Of a DNA stretch of 64,000 nt, positions 29,971-40,072 are shown one piece after another. Each line of letters opens with the position of its first letter. Within the stretch, counting starts at the first letter, position 1. The notes below the pieces were generated by a model. It was not told the origin of the DNA. It worked only from the letters and a program-made list of their open reading frames with translations, and did no database searches. The stretch is from Brassica napus (lineage: Eukaryota > Streptophyta > Magnoliopsida > Brassicales > Brassicaceae). The stretch is from NCBI RefSeq assembly GCF_020379485.1, contig NC_063446.1:22656610-22720609 (forward strand), written 5' to 3'. A program made the translations under genes and the position numbers.

Positions 29971-30806
29971 AAAAAAACGATTTGTAAATTAGTTATGGTA
30001 AAAGCACAAAATCAAGGATAATGAGTCGGTAAACACTTGTTTCTAAACATGTCTCTTGCTTACCAAAATATCTCTTGCTTTCAACTCTGGTTCTGATTTG
30101 GTCATCGGTTAAGAACCTTGTTCACCATCGTACGAACAAACATGATACACGGGTTAGAAAAAAATCCCAAAACCCCATACGCTGATGATAAGGACATGAA
30201 TAAAGGCATCTTACCAATGATACCCGGATTGCTCCCGAGTTGAATTGTATTTTAAAACTGGAAAATTGTATTTCGCACTGAAGTTGGAGGTGACGAAAGT
30301 GAACCAAACAATCGAATCGATCTATAGTTAGTGAGATTGCGGACTGAATCAATATATAATTATGAGAGATGGAGGAAGGTGTGGGAGATGAGAGGATCAT
30401 CGTTTGTAAAAACGTTTAGTATGAGGAGAGAAATAAAAAGTCAGTCTATTAGGGAAGCTTGATTGGTGACGTGGGTTTTGAGAGTATTTATTGGTTGAAT
30501 ATTGTTGCTGACGTAGGAGAATCGTTGAGACGATTGAGGAAGATGAAAACGTGGGTATATCTGTTTCATCGAGACACAACTGACGAAGAAGGCTTAACAT
30601 AGATTTTAAATGGGTCAGAAACCAATTTGAAAAGCCCAAAAAGTTTGGCCAATGTCGACAAACAGAATGTGAAGTGGCAAAATAAGAGCATATGATTGGT
30701 AGATTATTTATGCTTATGTGGATATGCTCAATGGAGCTCATATCCCACTTTTAGTATAGTATAGATTTCTTTATCAAATCTTAACACATATATTATTATT
30801 TCCTTA

Positions 30807-31066
30807 GAGCATCATTATCGCACAAAACCTTAATGAGTTTCTTATTTATTTATTTATTTATTTTTTGTTTTTGTCTGATTAAAAAAAAATTAAAAAAAAA
30901 ACCAATCGCGGACCGCCACGTCTCAGTGGAACCCGCATACAGTTGAAAAAAACCATCGAAAAATGTTTCTTATTTGGCGATTTGGACGTAAGATTTTTGT
31001 TATTTTGTGGGTTTCCTGTACTTTTTGCTTAAAAGAACCTTCTTTTCGCAGGGATAAAAGATGCTC
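30807..31066. mobile_element. MITE next to the Helitron end
   Basis: About 260 bases bounded by inverted GAGCATC termini (GAGCATCATTATC at the left; at the right, complement GAGCATCTTTTATC). Flanks are TTA at the left and TTG at the right, consistent with a decayed 3-base target duplication of the PIF/Harbinger type. No coding capacity. It starts only about 40 bases past the Helitron terminus. Confidence 0.5.
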
Positions 31067-31518
31067 TTGGTTAAATAACCATATTTAACAGATGTATCAT
31101 TTTTTGAACAGCTAGCTATGGGTTAGTGCCAAGGCAAAGTTTAGGTGTTTTGGAATTTATATGAGAAAATTTGAACATGCGTTGGAAAAGTCAGAATAAG
31201 TACATGCATACGTTCAGAAAAGACAAAAGAGTCTATTTAGAAGACTAATAATAATAGTATAAAAAATCAAAAAGACTATTGAAATTTCTCTTAGCAATTA
31301 AATCTCGCTTTCTCTGTAGGAGACGTATCACTTTCAAACCACGTCTCTAGTATGTATAAACAATTATCTTTTAAGTCAACAAGGTTCTGCCTTTTAAATG
31401 CAGGCCGTCAACTGTAAAACACTCACTGTCTCACCACTACATGAAAACATAAATATTATTATGATATTCTTATGTGGTTATGTTAGTTTCCATGAGTAAT
31501 AGGATAAAGAGATTTAAC

Positions 31519-31996
31519 CCCTCTTCTAGGAACCGGCCGTCTAGACGCTACGCGTCACTTTTCTGCTCCGATTTATGCTAAATCAATTAAAAAAATCGGA
31601 TATCTGATTTTCTCCGCCTAGACCGCCTAAATGACCGCCTAGCCGCTTAGGCGACTGCCTAACCGCCTAGACGACCGTCTAATCTATTTTTTTTTATTAT
31701 TTTTAATAATATTTTTATTTATTTATTTGATCTAAAATTTTATAAATATCATTTATATTCATAATTTTGATGAAAATTATACTATATTAAGTTTATATAT
31801 TCTATTTGTGTGTTTTATACAATCTTAAACATGAAAATGTATTAATGTTATACATAACTAAAGATTATCATGTTTTATAACATAGTAAACAATCTAAGTT
31901 TTGCCCCGCATAATTTTCGATTAATCTCCGATTTCTCTTTAGACGATATGCCCAACCCGACAGTCCGACTAGCGCCTAACGCGTTCCCGAACAGAG
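31519..31996. mobile_element. Non-autonomous element with 8-bp TSD
   Basis: About 478 bases flanked by a perfect direct repeat GATTTAAC at 31511-31518 and 31997-32004. The ends are imperfect inverted repeats (left CTCTTCTAGGAAC; right complement CTCTGTTCGGGAAC). The left part contains several CCGCCTA/TAGGCGG-like motifs on both strands. An 8-base duplication and short terminal repeats fit a hAT-type MITE. No coding capacity was seen. Confidence 0.65.
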
Positions 31997-32004
31997 GATT
32001 TAAC

Positions 32005-34170
32005 TAACAAGAAAAGGAAAACCAAAAAAAAAGAGAAGCTAGCTGCCTAATTTATCAAACAAAAATGCTGCTTGCCACTTGCTAGTTAACCGTGAGCTCT
32101 CTCTCAATTCAATAGCAGTAAGTGTTGGGCTTCCTTCTTTTGAACTCCATAGAAACCATGGATCCAGTGGCACATTTGGGCCGCAGAAATCTGACATATA
32201 GCATATAGACTAAAGTCAAAGATCCACCGAAAAAAAAAACAAAACCAGCACAAGTCTGAGGAGAAATATGATGACATCTCGACCATACCAATCATGTCAC
32301 CATGAAAACCTCAACGCTCAATTGTTCTCCCGACCAAAACTTTAGCTCAATTGCAACCACAAAGTAAAAAAATACGTAGGTGTATAGAATGAGCACGGCC
32401 AATCCTGGTCTTATAGTCCATAAACTAAATTTAGACGCCAAAGTTTATATATATTTTAGGGGCGCCATATTGGTGTCCAACTGTCCATCCCTTTAGTGCA
32501 ATGGTTTGTTGTCTATAGTTTCTTTTCACCTATAGTGAAGGTTTCAACCGGATTTTAACCATTTTTTTTTTCTTGATAATGGCAATAAATAAATAAAAGA
32601 AGATTTGATCCTTGAAGTTATAAACCAAACAAATTTAAAAAACTTTAATTTCCTAATACAGTAAATGACATTAAGTTAAACGACATTAAGTTTTTCGCAC
32701 AGTAAATAATATTAAGTTATAAACCAAACTAAATAAAACAAAACTGATTAATTTTGTTTCCTTTTTCATAACAATATTAATAACTAAAATGATTTGATAA
32801 TAAATATTTTGATTTGTTTTTTTTTTTTAAACTTAAGACTCCTTTTACATATGTATTAAAATATATGTTATAGGTTATAAAAAAATTGAGTTATATATAT
32901 GTACATTAATAGATGATATTAGTTATAAAATAAATAAGGAACTAAAAACAAGTTAATTATTTTATTTACGTTAGAAACTGACATTTTCTTTTCACTTCTC
33001 AACATTTATTTTCATTTTTTCTTCAAATTTTGCTACAAAAGTTACATTTACTCTTTTCTCCTAGTCTCTTACGTAGGCTTTATTTTAATTTTCTTTCCTA
33101 TTTTCTCTATCTTTTGCAAGCTTCTATTTTAGGAACCTCTAAAATCTCAAACATATGAATTTAGCATAAGCTCAGAGACACTATGAAAACTTAACAAAGT
33201 TTACAAACTAAAATTGATGTTGTCTATTTTTCTGTGTTACATATGTATATGTATTGTATTCTTCTCCTCTCTAATTTATATTCATCTTTTAAATGTTTAT
33301 TGTTACAGAATTATTAACACCAGTGGGATTTTTGGCTCTTAAGATGATTAGAATAAGTAAAAAGTTATAGTTACATGGCAGTATTTTGGTTCTGTTTTAG
33401 GTGCCATATCAGTCCGGATCAGTGCTGAGAATGAGTAAAACTTACATATACATATATATATATATAGATAGATACTTGCCGTCTTAAATTGCTTCTAGAC
33501 CATTTAAAAAAAATATTAACAGTATATTTAAAATAATAATTTATATTATTAAAAAAATCCTTCATAATATTTATTCTTGCAATACATGACATATATTATT
33601 TTTTGTGCAATTGTGTGTTTCAATTTTTTTTTGCTGATTAAACGTCAAATATATTATTATTTTTTGCTGATTAAACGTCAAACGAAAGTGACCCACCCAG
33701 AATCGTTAGCTTCTATGACTCTATGAACCATAAAAAAATGCAGAATCAAAATCTTGGATTTTTTTAGCTGAATGTGGAGAGAAAGTGAGAGAGGTGTTGT
33801 GTTTAGTTCATAAGAATGGAGAAAAAAAGAAGGGTAAATCGATTTTGAGAGCATTAAGAGCTTCAAATTGGTTGTTCATGGTGGTTGGGGTATTGATGAC
33901 AATGACAATCTTGTAATTACTTGAAGATGATGAGGGTGAGAGAGTAAAAATGTCATTTTTGAAAAAAAAAAATTGATGGCATTTTCGTGAATTATATGAA
34001 CTTGTGGGGTGAATAGGACAAAACGAATTTCCAAAAAATAGGAAGTTAGTTTTGTGTTTAACTTTTAATTTTTTGGTCAAATTTGCAAAAAAACCTTTAC
34101 TAGATGTTAAAAATCTTTATTATTTTGTGGTTATCATACAAGAGAACCAAAAGAAGAAAAAAAAAACATA
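32005..34170. other. Gene-poor AT-rich stretch
   Basis: About 2.2 kb with no supportable gene. Short minus-strand frames at 32104-32295 and 33678-34080 show no domain. The unit TTGCTGATTAAACGTCAAA occurs twice with a 33-base period at about 33631-33682. Other content is AT-rich spacer. Confidence 0.5.
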
Positions 34171-34642
34171 CTCCTCCGTTTCTTTTTGTACGATGTTTTA
34201 GATGATATTTTCCTTTCAGTTTGCATGATGTTTTAAAAATTTCTAAGTAAAATTATTAAAAAAATAATTAAAATATTAAAATCAATGGGAGTGATTGATT
34301 GAGCTGTAACTGTATGAACTTTACGGTAAGATTTTGGTATGGAAAAAATATAGTTTTAAATTTGATTGCTACAACAATATATTTTTACAACCAAAAAGAT
34401 GAGGCTTTAGAAAATAAATGTTTTAAAGCTATTTTTTATTTTATTTTTTTGCTGTAGCTTTAAAAAAAAGATAAAACATGATTACCCTCCCAATGTGTAA
34501 TTTTGTCTTATTTGTTCAAAATAGCAATGATTAACTATTTTTGATTACTTTTTTTTGTTGTAATCAAGGGTTTTGTAATTAAATTTTTTTTCTTAATTTG
34601 TGTGTTTATACTTAAAACATCATAAATAAAAAACAGAGGAAG
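34171..34642. mobile_element. Stowaway-like MITE
   Basis: About 472 bases flanked by TA at both sides (34169-34170 and 34643-34644). Inverted terminal repeats of about 30 bases: the left end begins CTCCTCCGTTTC and runs to GATGTTTTA; the right complement begins CTTCCTCTGTTTT and runs to the same GATGTTTTA. TA duplication and CTCC(C)TCCG-like ends fit the Stowaway (Tc1/mariner) group. AT-rich interior, no ORF. Confidence 0.75.
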
Positions 34643-35040
34643 TACTAAGCAATAGAAGTGTTAATTAGGTTGTCTAGGCCCTGTGAAAAACCATAAAGTA
34701 CATAAATATATGAGCTCAGTCCAATCTGAAAATATTTTGGGTCTACATCTAAAGTCCAATCTGGTTTTAATAGGGCTATTTTATTTTTTAGGCTTTTCAG
34801 AAAAAAATATCTAAACAATATATATGCTAATTTCACTATTTTAAAACATATTTTTTTTTTGTAAAAAATAGTTTCAATTTTCTGTCATTAAATATAAAGT
34901 CAGTTTAAACTTTTTTCTTACAAAAGTGTTTTATACATTTTAAAATCATATTCTAAACAAATTAAATTTATAAAAACCCAATTAATCAAATGTAAATTGA
35001 AACTATATATAAAAGACAACAAAATTTATGCTAAACTCAG

Positions 35041-35134
35041 TCACAAGTTCCATATTGCTTAGTTAGGATTCTTGTAAATGATTAAATAGTAAAAATGTAA
35101 AATACACTCACAAGTTCCATATTGCTTAGTTAGG
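35041..35134 (+). repeat. 27-base direct repeat, 67-base period
   Basis: The 27 bases beginning TCACAAGTTCCATATTGC occur at 35041 and again at 35108 without change. A small local duplication in AT-rich DNA. Confidence 0.75.
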
Positions 35135-36792
35135 TATGGATCCAAAATATTAAAACTATATGTCAAAATCAAATATGGTTTTGATCGCAAAATGATGCTA
35201 TACATAAACTGTAATGTAAAGTTTCGGATTTTTGGGTTGGCTCTAGCCCAAACAGACTTTAAACTCTAAATATCTAGAGCCCAAACAGACTCACTTCGAA
35301 ATATATACCTAGTTTTTGAACTTATTTAACAAAACCTAAACACGAATGGATGGATTCAAGCTATGTGGTTCGGCTGTAATTAACGTGTCTAAACAATAAG
35401 ACGAATTAAACTCAACCATAGCTACAATGTGAACAAGCACAAACTAGGTATCGAGGTATTTTTCTTTTTCCAAACTATAGTGCACTTCGAACAAACTAAA
35501 ATAAGAAGCTTCTAAAAATCACGGAAATTAGAGCATAAGTTCAATGCAATTAACATGTGAAAATAATTAGTGAACGCCCAAGTGGACTTAGTATGGAATG
35601 CTTTACGAAACATTTCTCTTCTTCCTTTCTCATAATATAGATTCCATTCTTTGATAAAATACTAATATGGTATATTTTTCACAAAAAAATAAATGGAACG
35701 AGAAGGAAATGATCCAATAAAATATATATGTAATAAAAAGAATCGTGGTTAAAGGTTTATAGTATAATATTAGTTTTAGTGTGTTACATATCTACAACTT
35801 ATTTTTATTGGGGGCAGAATGAAATTAGCTAGACACATAAATAAAAAAATATTGTTAACTTCATCATTATATATAATAAAATTATAATATTTATTCATGT
35901 GACCCAAAATTGATAAAATACACATGAATGAATAAGAAAATATTTAAAATTTATTTAAATTTGGAAAAGACATAAGTTTACTAAGATTAGCAAAGAATTC
36001 TTTTTTTTTTGCGAAATCTATTTTTTGTGTAACCAATTACGTTCATTCATAGTTAAATTTAAAAGACTATATATCACATAAGCTCTCTCGGACAAACCCA
36101 AACAGCCAAGTTTAAAATTTTAACAACACAAATATAACGATAAAAGGATAGAGCCACAAACTCAATTTGATAATGCATCTAACAACATGTCTAAAAAGCC
36201 AAGCATTACACTAGAAAGAGAGAACAAGCTCACTTTAATCTCTTCAAACGATTTTTGATGAGCCATCTTATCATATGGCTTTAAATACAAGTCCATAACC
36301 TCGAACTTTATCGAGATTAACCTCGCTGCATCTATCAGTTCCAAACAAACCTTCACACAAAAATGCATCTTCCCCGAAAGTGTATCCCAAAAAAAGTTCC
36401 TTCTCGAAGAACTGAATTTTGATGGAAGTGTTCACTCCCCAGAAGAAGAATATGGGTAAATTGATCTCTCTTGGTCTCAACAAGAGGAAAGTTGACTAGA
36501 TTTTTTCATCCGTGAGAAAACTTTGGGACTAAGTGTGAAGCACTTAAAGTGGATTTGTTCCAACAACCACCAAATGGATTTGTTCCAACAATTTTAATTT
36601 TAAGAGTATTTTATGATAATTATGTTAATTTTGTAATTGATAAGTTTTGCAAAAATTTAATTTTTCATAGAAAACTTATGGAGAAGTTTTATTAAAAGTA
36701 AACTTATGAAAACATATTTTTACTATCATATGAAGTTTTCGAAATATTGCAAAAAAGTCTACGCAATTAATTTTATAATTGACCATGTTTCA

Positions 36793-37035
36793 ATTTATAA
36801 AAAAAATATATTCTGTGAATCTTGTTTCTCATAAAAGTTTTCTACAAGTTTTCCAAAAAATATTCTTTCAAAACCAAAAGTATGGCAGTTATTCACGCAA
36901 TGAAATATATTTTTAATTTATAAAAAAATATATTCTGTGAATCTTCTCTCTCATAAAAGTTTTCTACAAGTTTTCCAAAAAACATTCTCTCAAAACCAAA
37001 GTATGGCAGTTATTCACGCAATGAAATATATTTTT
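36793..37035 (+). repeat. Two-copy tandem duplication, about 122 bp
   Basis: Two adjacent copies, each containing ATATATTCTGTGAATCTT near the start and GTATGGCAGTTATTCACGCA near the end, with a few substitutions and small length changes. This is a local segmental duplication with no coding content. Confidence 0.8.
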
Positions 37036-37139
37036 TATCAGGGGCAACTGCTCCCTCTCACCTAACGTGCCCCTGCGACTGGTTATATATATCGATTTTC
37101 GATTTCTATAGTAGAACGATTATTCTTTCTTTAAGAAAA

Positions 37140-38252
37140 CAATGTTTTCACGCCCGACCCGAACCCGTGGTCGGACCAGTAAACCCGGTGACCCAGCATG
37201 TATTCCGGTTTGGGTTTTAAGAAATATCCACTATTTAAAAACCCGGTAAGATCCGCAAAAACCCGTTAAAACCCGGACACCGGTTGAACCAGTGGATAAC
37301 TTTTATTTACTTTTTTTAGTTTTTTTCTAATTGTGATACTAAAGTCGGTTGGATATTCTAAATAAAAGGATTAGGTTTTCAGTTTTTCACTTATCAATTT
37401 CTTAGTATTGTCTTTCTTGCGGCCGTCTCACATTCTCTCTGTATCCCCGACTAGGTTTATAGTTTTTATTTGTTCATCATGATATGTTTTGTATGAATCA
37501 AAGTTAGTAGTCTTATTCTAATTGTTTATGCAATACCACATGACATGAATCATGTTCTGAGTGACTTTTTTTTTGCTGTGACTATCGTTTTGTTTAATCA
37601 CAATAATGTGTCATGTTCTGTTTGTTTTGTACAACACTGTATATTTTCTTTGTCCCATGATTTTTTAAAAAACTTTGTGTATGATTTTTACAGGCAATGG
37701 ATATTGGCCCTGAGTAAAACTACGAAGAAATAGCTGCTGCAAACCGTTCGGTCCGAGGAAAAAAAGATATTGCATGGTCTTATGTGATTCAGTCAAACAA
37801 TTCAAGAGGAAAACTGGTTTTAGAATGTGAATTTTGTCACAAAAAAAAAACTAGGAGGAGGTATTAATAGGATAAAACATCATCTTGCTGGTATGAAAGG
37901 GGATACTGATGCATGTACGAAGGTTCTGGCAGATGTGCGATTTAAGTTTATGCAAACACTGAAAGAAATTGAGAGCAATAAGAGAAAAAATATTCATTTA
38001 GATGATTCTAACTTAGTTTATTTTTATTATTGACAATCTATTACAATTATTACAATTTTGATGTTTTAGTTTTCTGGAATTAAATTTTGAGAGTATTATT
38101 CATATTAGATTTTCTAATATTTATTTTTAATAGTTATATATAATTATATATTAATTTTAATGAATTTATTGATTCATGGTTCGTCTGCAGTCGAACCGGT
38201 GATCCGGTGAACCAGGAAGTACTCAGTATCCTGGTGGGGTTTCAAAACACTG
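37140..38252 (+). mobile_element. Defective hAT element with BED finger
   Basis: About 1.1 kb. The left end reads CAATGTTTTCACGCCC; the complement of the right end reads CAGTGTTTTGAAACCC, an imperfect inverted pair. Flanking octamers TAAGAAAA (37132-37139) and AGAGAAAA (38253-38260) agree at 6 of 8 positions, as for an aged hAT target duplication. Both ends are rich in ACCCG/CCGGT motifs. It encloses a transposase N-terminal fragment and lacks the catalytic and dimerisation regions, so it is non-autonomous. Confidence 0.7.
37695..38032 (+). pseudogene. hAT transposase BED zinc-finger fragment
   Basis: Frame from ATG 37695 has an early TAG; it then reads KKDIAWSYVIQSNNSRGK and the first half of a BED finger, LECEFCHKK. 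A frameshift at a 10-base A run (about 37842) moves to the frame of 37827-38033, which continues GGGINRIKHHLAGMKGD with the two finger histidines and then KVLADVRFKFMQ. This is the order found in the N-terminus of Ac/hAT transposases. The catalytic core and C-terminal dimerisation region are missing. Confidence 0.75.
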
Positions 38253-38701
38253 AGAGAAAAGAAAACTCATTTCAGAGTTCCACATATGACAAAAATACGA
38301 GCAACAAGAGAAGAACACGTAGAAACGTGATATGCTCGCCAAATTAATCAAATATTCCGAATATTTCGCTAGCTGTTTCCTATCGAATAAATTTCAATGA
38401 AAAGACAATTAGCGACAACAATACAATAATGATTGAAAGGCACCAATCCAATTTTCACTTTTTGCATTCGAACATATCTTATATATAACTAGAACTAAAT
38501 GTTCTTTTAACGATCAACTAGAACCTACAGCTTGGAGCTCATTCTTTTATCAAATGGAGTCGGGTAACACGCTCAAAACCACAAAGCTTATTGTATTCTT
38601 TATAGTTTCACGTTATCTTGCGAGAATATTGGGTTCAAAAGCTATATATATTTTTGGTTAATACTCGACGTAGGAAAAGCGCAGTTATCAGTCATCAATG
38701 C

Positions 38702-39190
38702 ATGGAAGGAACAAAAGATAACAAAGGTGACGAACAAGTAAGAAACAACTACACAAAGATCCTTGAGATTTTTCAATCGCAGTTTCCATGCGACTGCTGT
38801 GACACTTGTCTAATTTGCAGGACTGAGAAGAAGCTCCTAGAGATTTCAGCATGGGAAAAAAAGCAAACAACCAAGATCGAATCTCAACTCGCTAATACCC
38901 AGGTGATTCCAACAAAAAGACCTCTCCATTTTTAATGCTTTAATACTGTTCTATTGCTAATGGACAAAAAAGGGTTGTTTTGTTTTGCGCAGCGGAAGAT
39001 GGACAGTAAGAAAAAGGAGAAAGCAGAGAAACTGAGGAGCAAGAAAGCAGCAGTTCATGCAAAAGCACAAGAGAAGAAGGCATGGGTTCAAATCCGACGC
39101 ACTCAAGAGATCCTCGATGCAGAAGACGAAGCTGCTACGTTTCAAGCCACGGGACAGATTCCCAACAAGTCATCTTGCAGCTGCTTCTGA
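38702..39190 (+). CDS. Small remorin-family protein
   Basis: Two exons, 38702-38902 and 38993-39190, give 132 residues. The C-terminal two thirds is a Remorin_C domain: EKKLLEISAWEKKQTTKIES, a long charged coiled coil, and the tail TGQIPNKSSCSCF, whose cysteines fit the remorin C-terminal anchor that binds the plasma membrane and is often S-acylated. The N-terminal region is short and lacks the usual proline-rich segment. The first exon contains an apparent GTAAGA...TTTGCAG intron, but splicing it breaks the frame, so it is read through. Length and position beside RH8 match At4g00670. An upstream in-frame start at 38618 is possible. Remorins organise membrane nanodomains; the role of this short form is unknown. 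Confidence 0.8.
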
Positions 39191-40072
39191 TATCATCAGC
39201 AGTAACCTGAGTTGCAGACTATCACCTATAACTATCACCTATAATTGTATCGTTTTACGTGTGTTTTCATATTTGCTTGTGTTGGTCATGGAACAAATCA
39301 TTGTTCAACTATCATGCTACTGACAACACCAAACATGCTAGAAACCAAAATCTTAAGGTCTCGAAGACTTTATTATTGAAGTTGGAAAAGCTGCATGCAA
39401 ACAAGGCGTAAAAGAACCAAGAAAACACCCGCTTCTTGAAGACGCATCACAACACTGACCAGTCTACGACAATGATAGGAAAACATAGTACCAAAGGACT
39501 TGTTTAAAAAAACAGCTAGATAAAATACTCCCACTTCCACTACTACCCGGCATTTCGCACCTGCCAGGCCTTGTCTTTATGTAGTTGATTATTTGGAAAG
39601 AAGGGAAAACCAAAGAAAGACGCTAAGAAAACATTTTGAAGGTAAGAGGATGAATATGAAGACTTTTTCGGTTCTGGCTGTCCTGCACGCCTAGATAAGC
39701 CACACATTGCATCAACCAACCTGAAACATCACAACAAATCCAAATAATATTTTAGGGATCTCTCTTATATCAGGAGCAAACCTAATTCAAAAGAAAATTT
39801 CTAGGACGAGAATAATGAGTTGGCCTCTCTCTATATGCATTAAACATACGAATGATGTAACGTGGTTATAGATGCGATAATTGTTGTCCATCCTAGATCT
39901 TTCCAACAACACTATGTATTGTATTATAGTAAAAGACATTATCCTAGAGAATCTTGAGTTAAGATGACGTAAACGACTCCAAAAGTAGGAATAATTTAAG
40001 TCTGCCAAGAAGTTGATATTACTTACCACTTATTACTGATAGACCTAACAGAAGACACCAAGGCGGACAACC
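39191..40072. other. Spacer between remorin and RH8
   Basis: About 880 bases between convergent genes, presumed to contain both 3' UTRs. RH8 may have a 3' UTR intron around 39720-40025 but this was not resolved. No other feature seen. Confidence 0.5.

Larger units (their letters stand above)
24282..30765 (-). mobile_element. Helitron with BARD1-like fragment
   Basis: About 6.5 kb read on the minus strand. The 5' end (30765) reads TCTATACTATACTAAAAG after an A. The 3' end (24282) reads CTAG followed by T, and about 11 bases before it lies a perfect hairpin CCGCGC-GTA-GCGCGG. These are textbook Arabidopsis/Brassica Helitron ends, with insertion between A and T and no target duplication. The half nearer the 3' end (24.3-26.9 kb) is extremely AT-rich with no coding signal; the other half carries exon-like gene fragments. 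No Rep/helicase was seen. Nested insertions are possible, for instance a hAT-like end near 24900, so the two ends might belong to different copies. Confidence 0.75.
34645..37139. other. Gene-poor stretch with local duplications
   Basis: About 2.5 kb without a convincing gene. It contains a 27-base duplication and a 122-base tandem duplication (listed separately). A pair of overlapping minus-strand frames at 36162-36483 (68 and 70 codons) could be a fragment of something but shows no family signature. Confidence 0.5.

Noticed and set aside
32104..32295. Minus-strand frame with Cys/Trp/Phe-rich product.
   Set aside because: Two overlapping frames with no conserved motif; likely chance.
36162..36483. 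Overlapping minus-strand frames of 68 and 70 codons.
   Set aside because: They overlap in different frames, show no domain I know, lie in transposon-rich DNA and have no supporting splice structure.
38736..38820. Intron in the first remorin exon (GTAAGA...TTTGCAG).
   Set aside because: Removing it shifts the frame into a stop; reading through keeps a continuous frame that joins the remorin domain.
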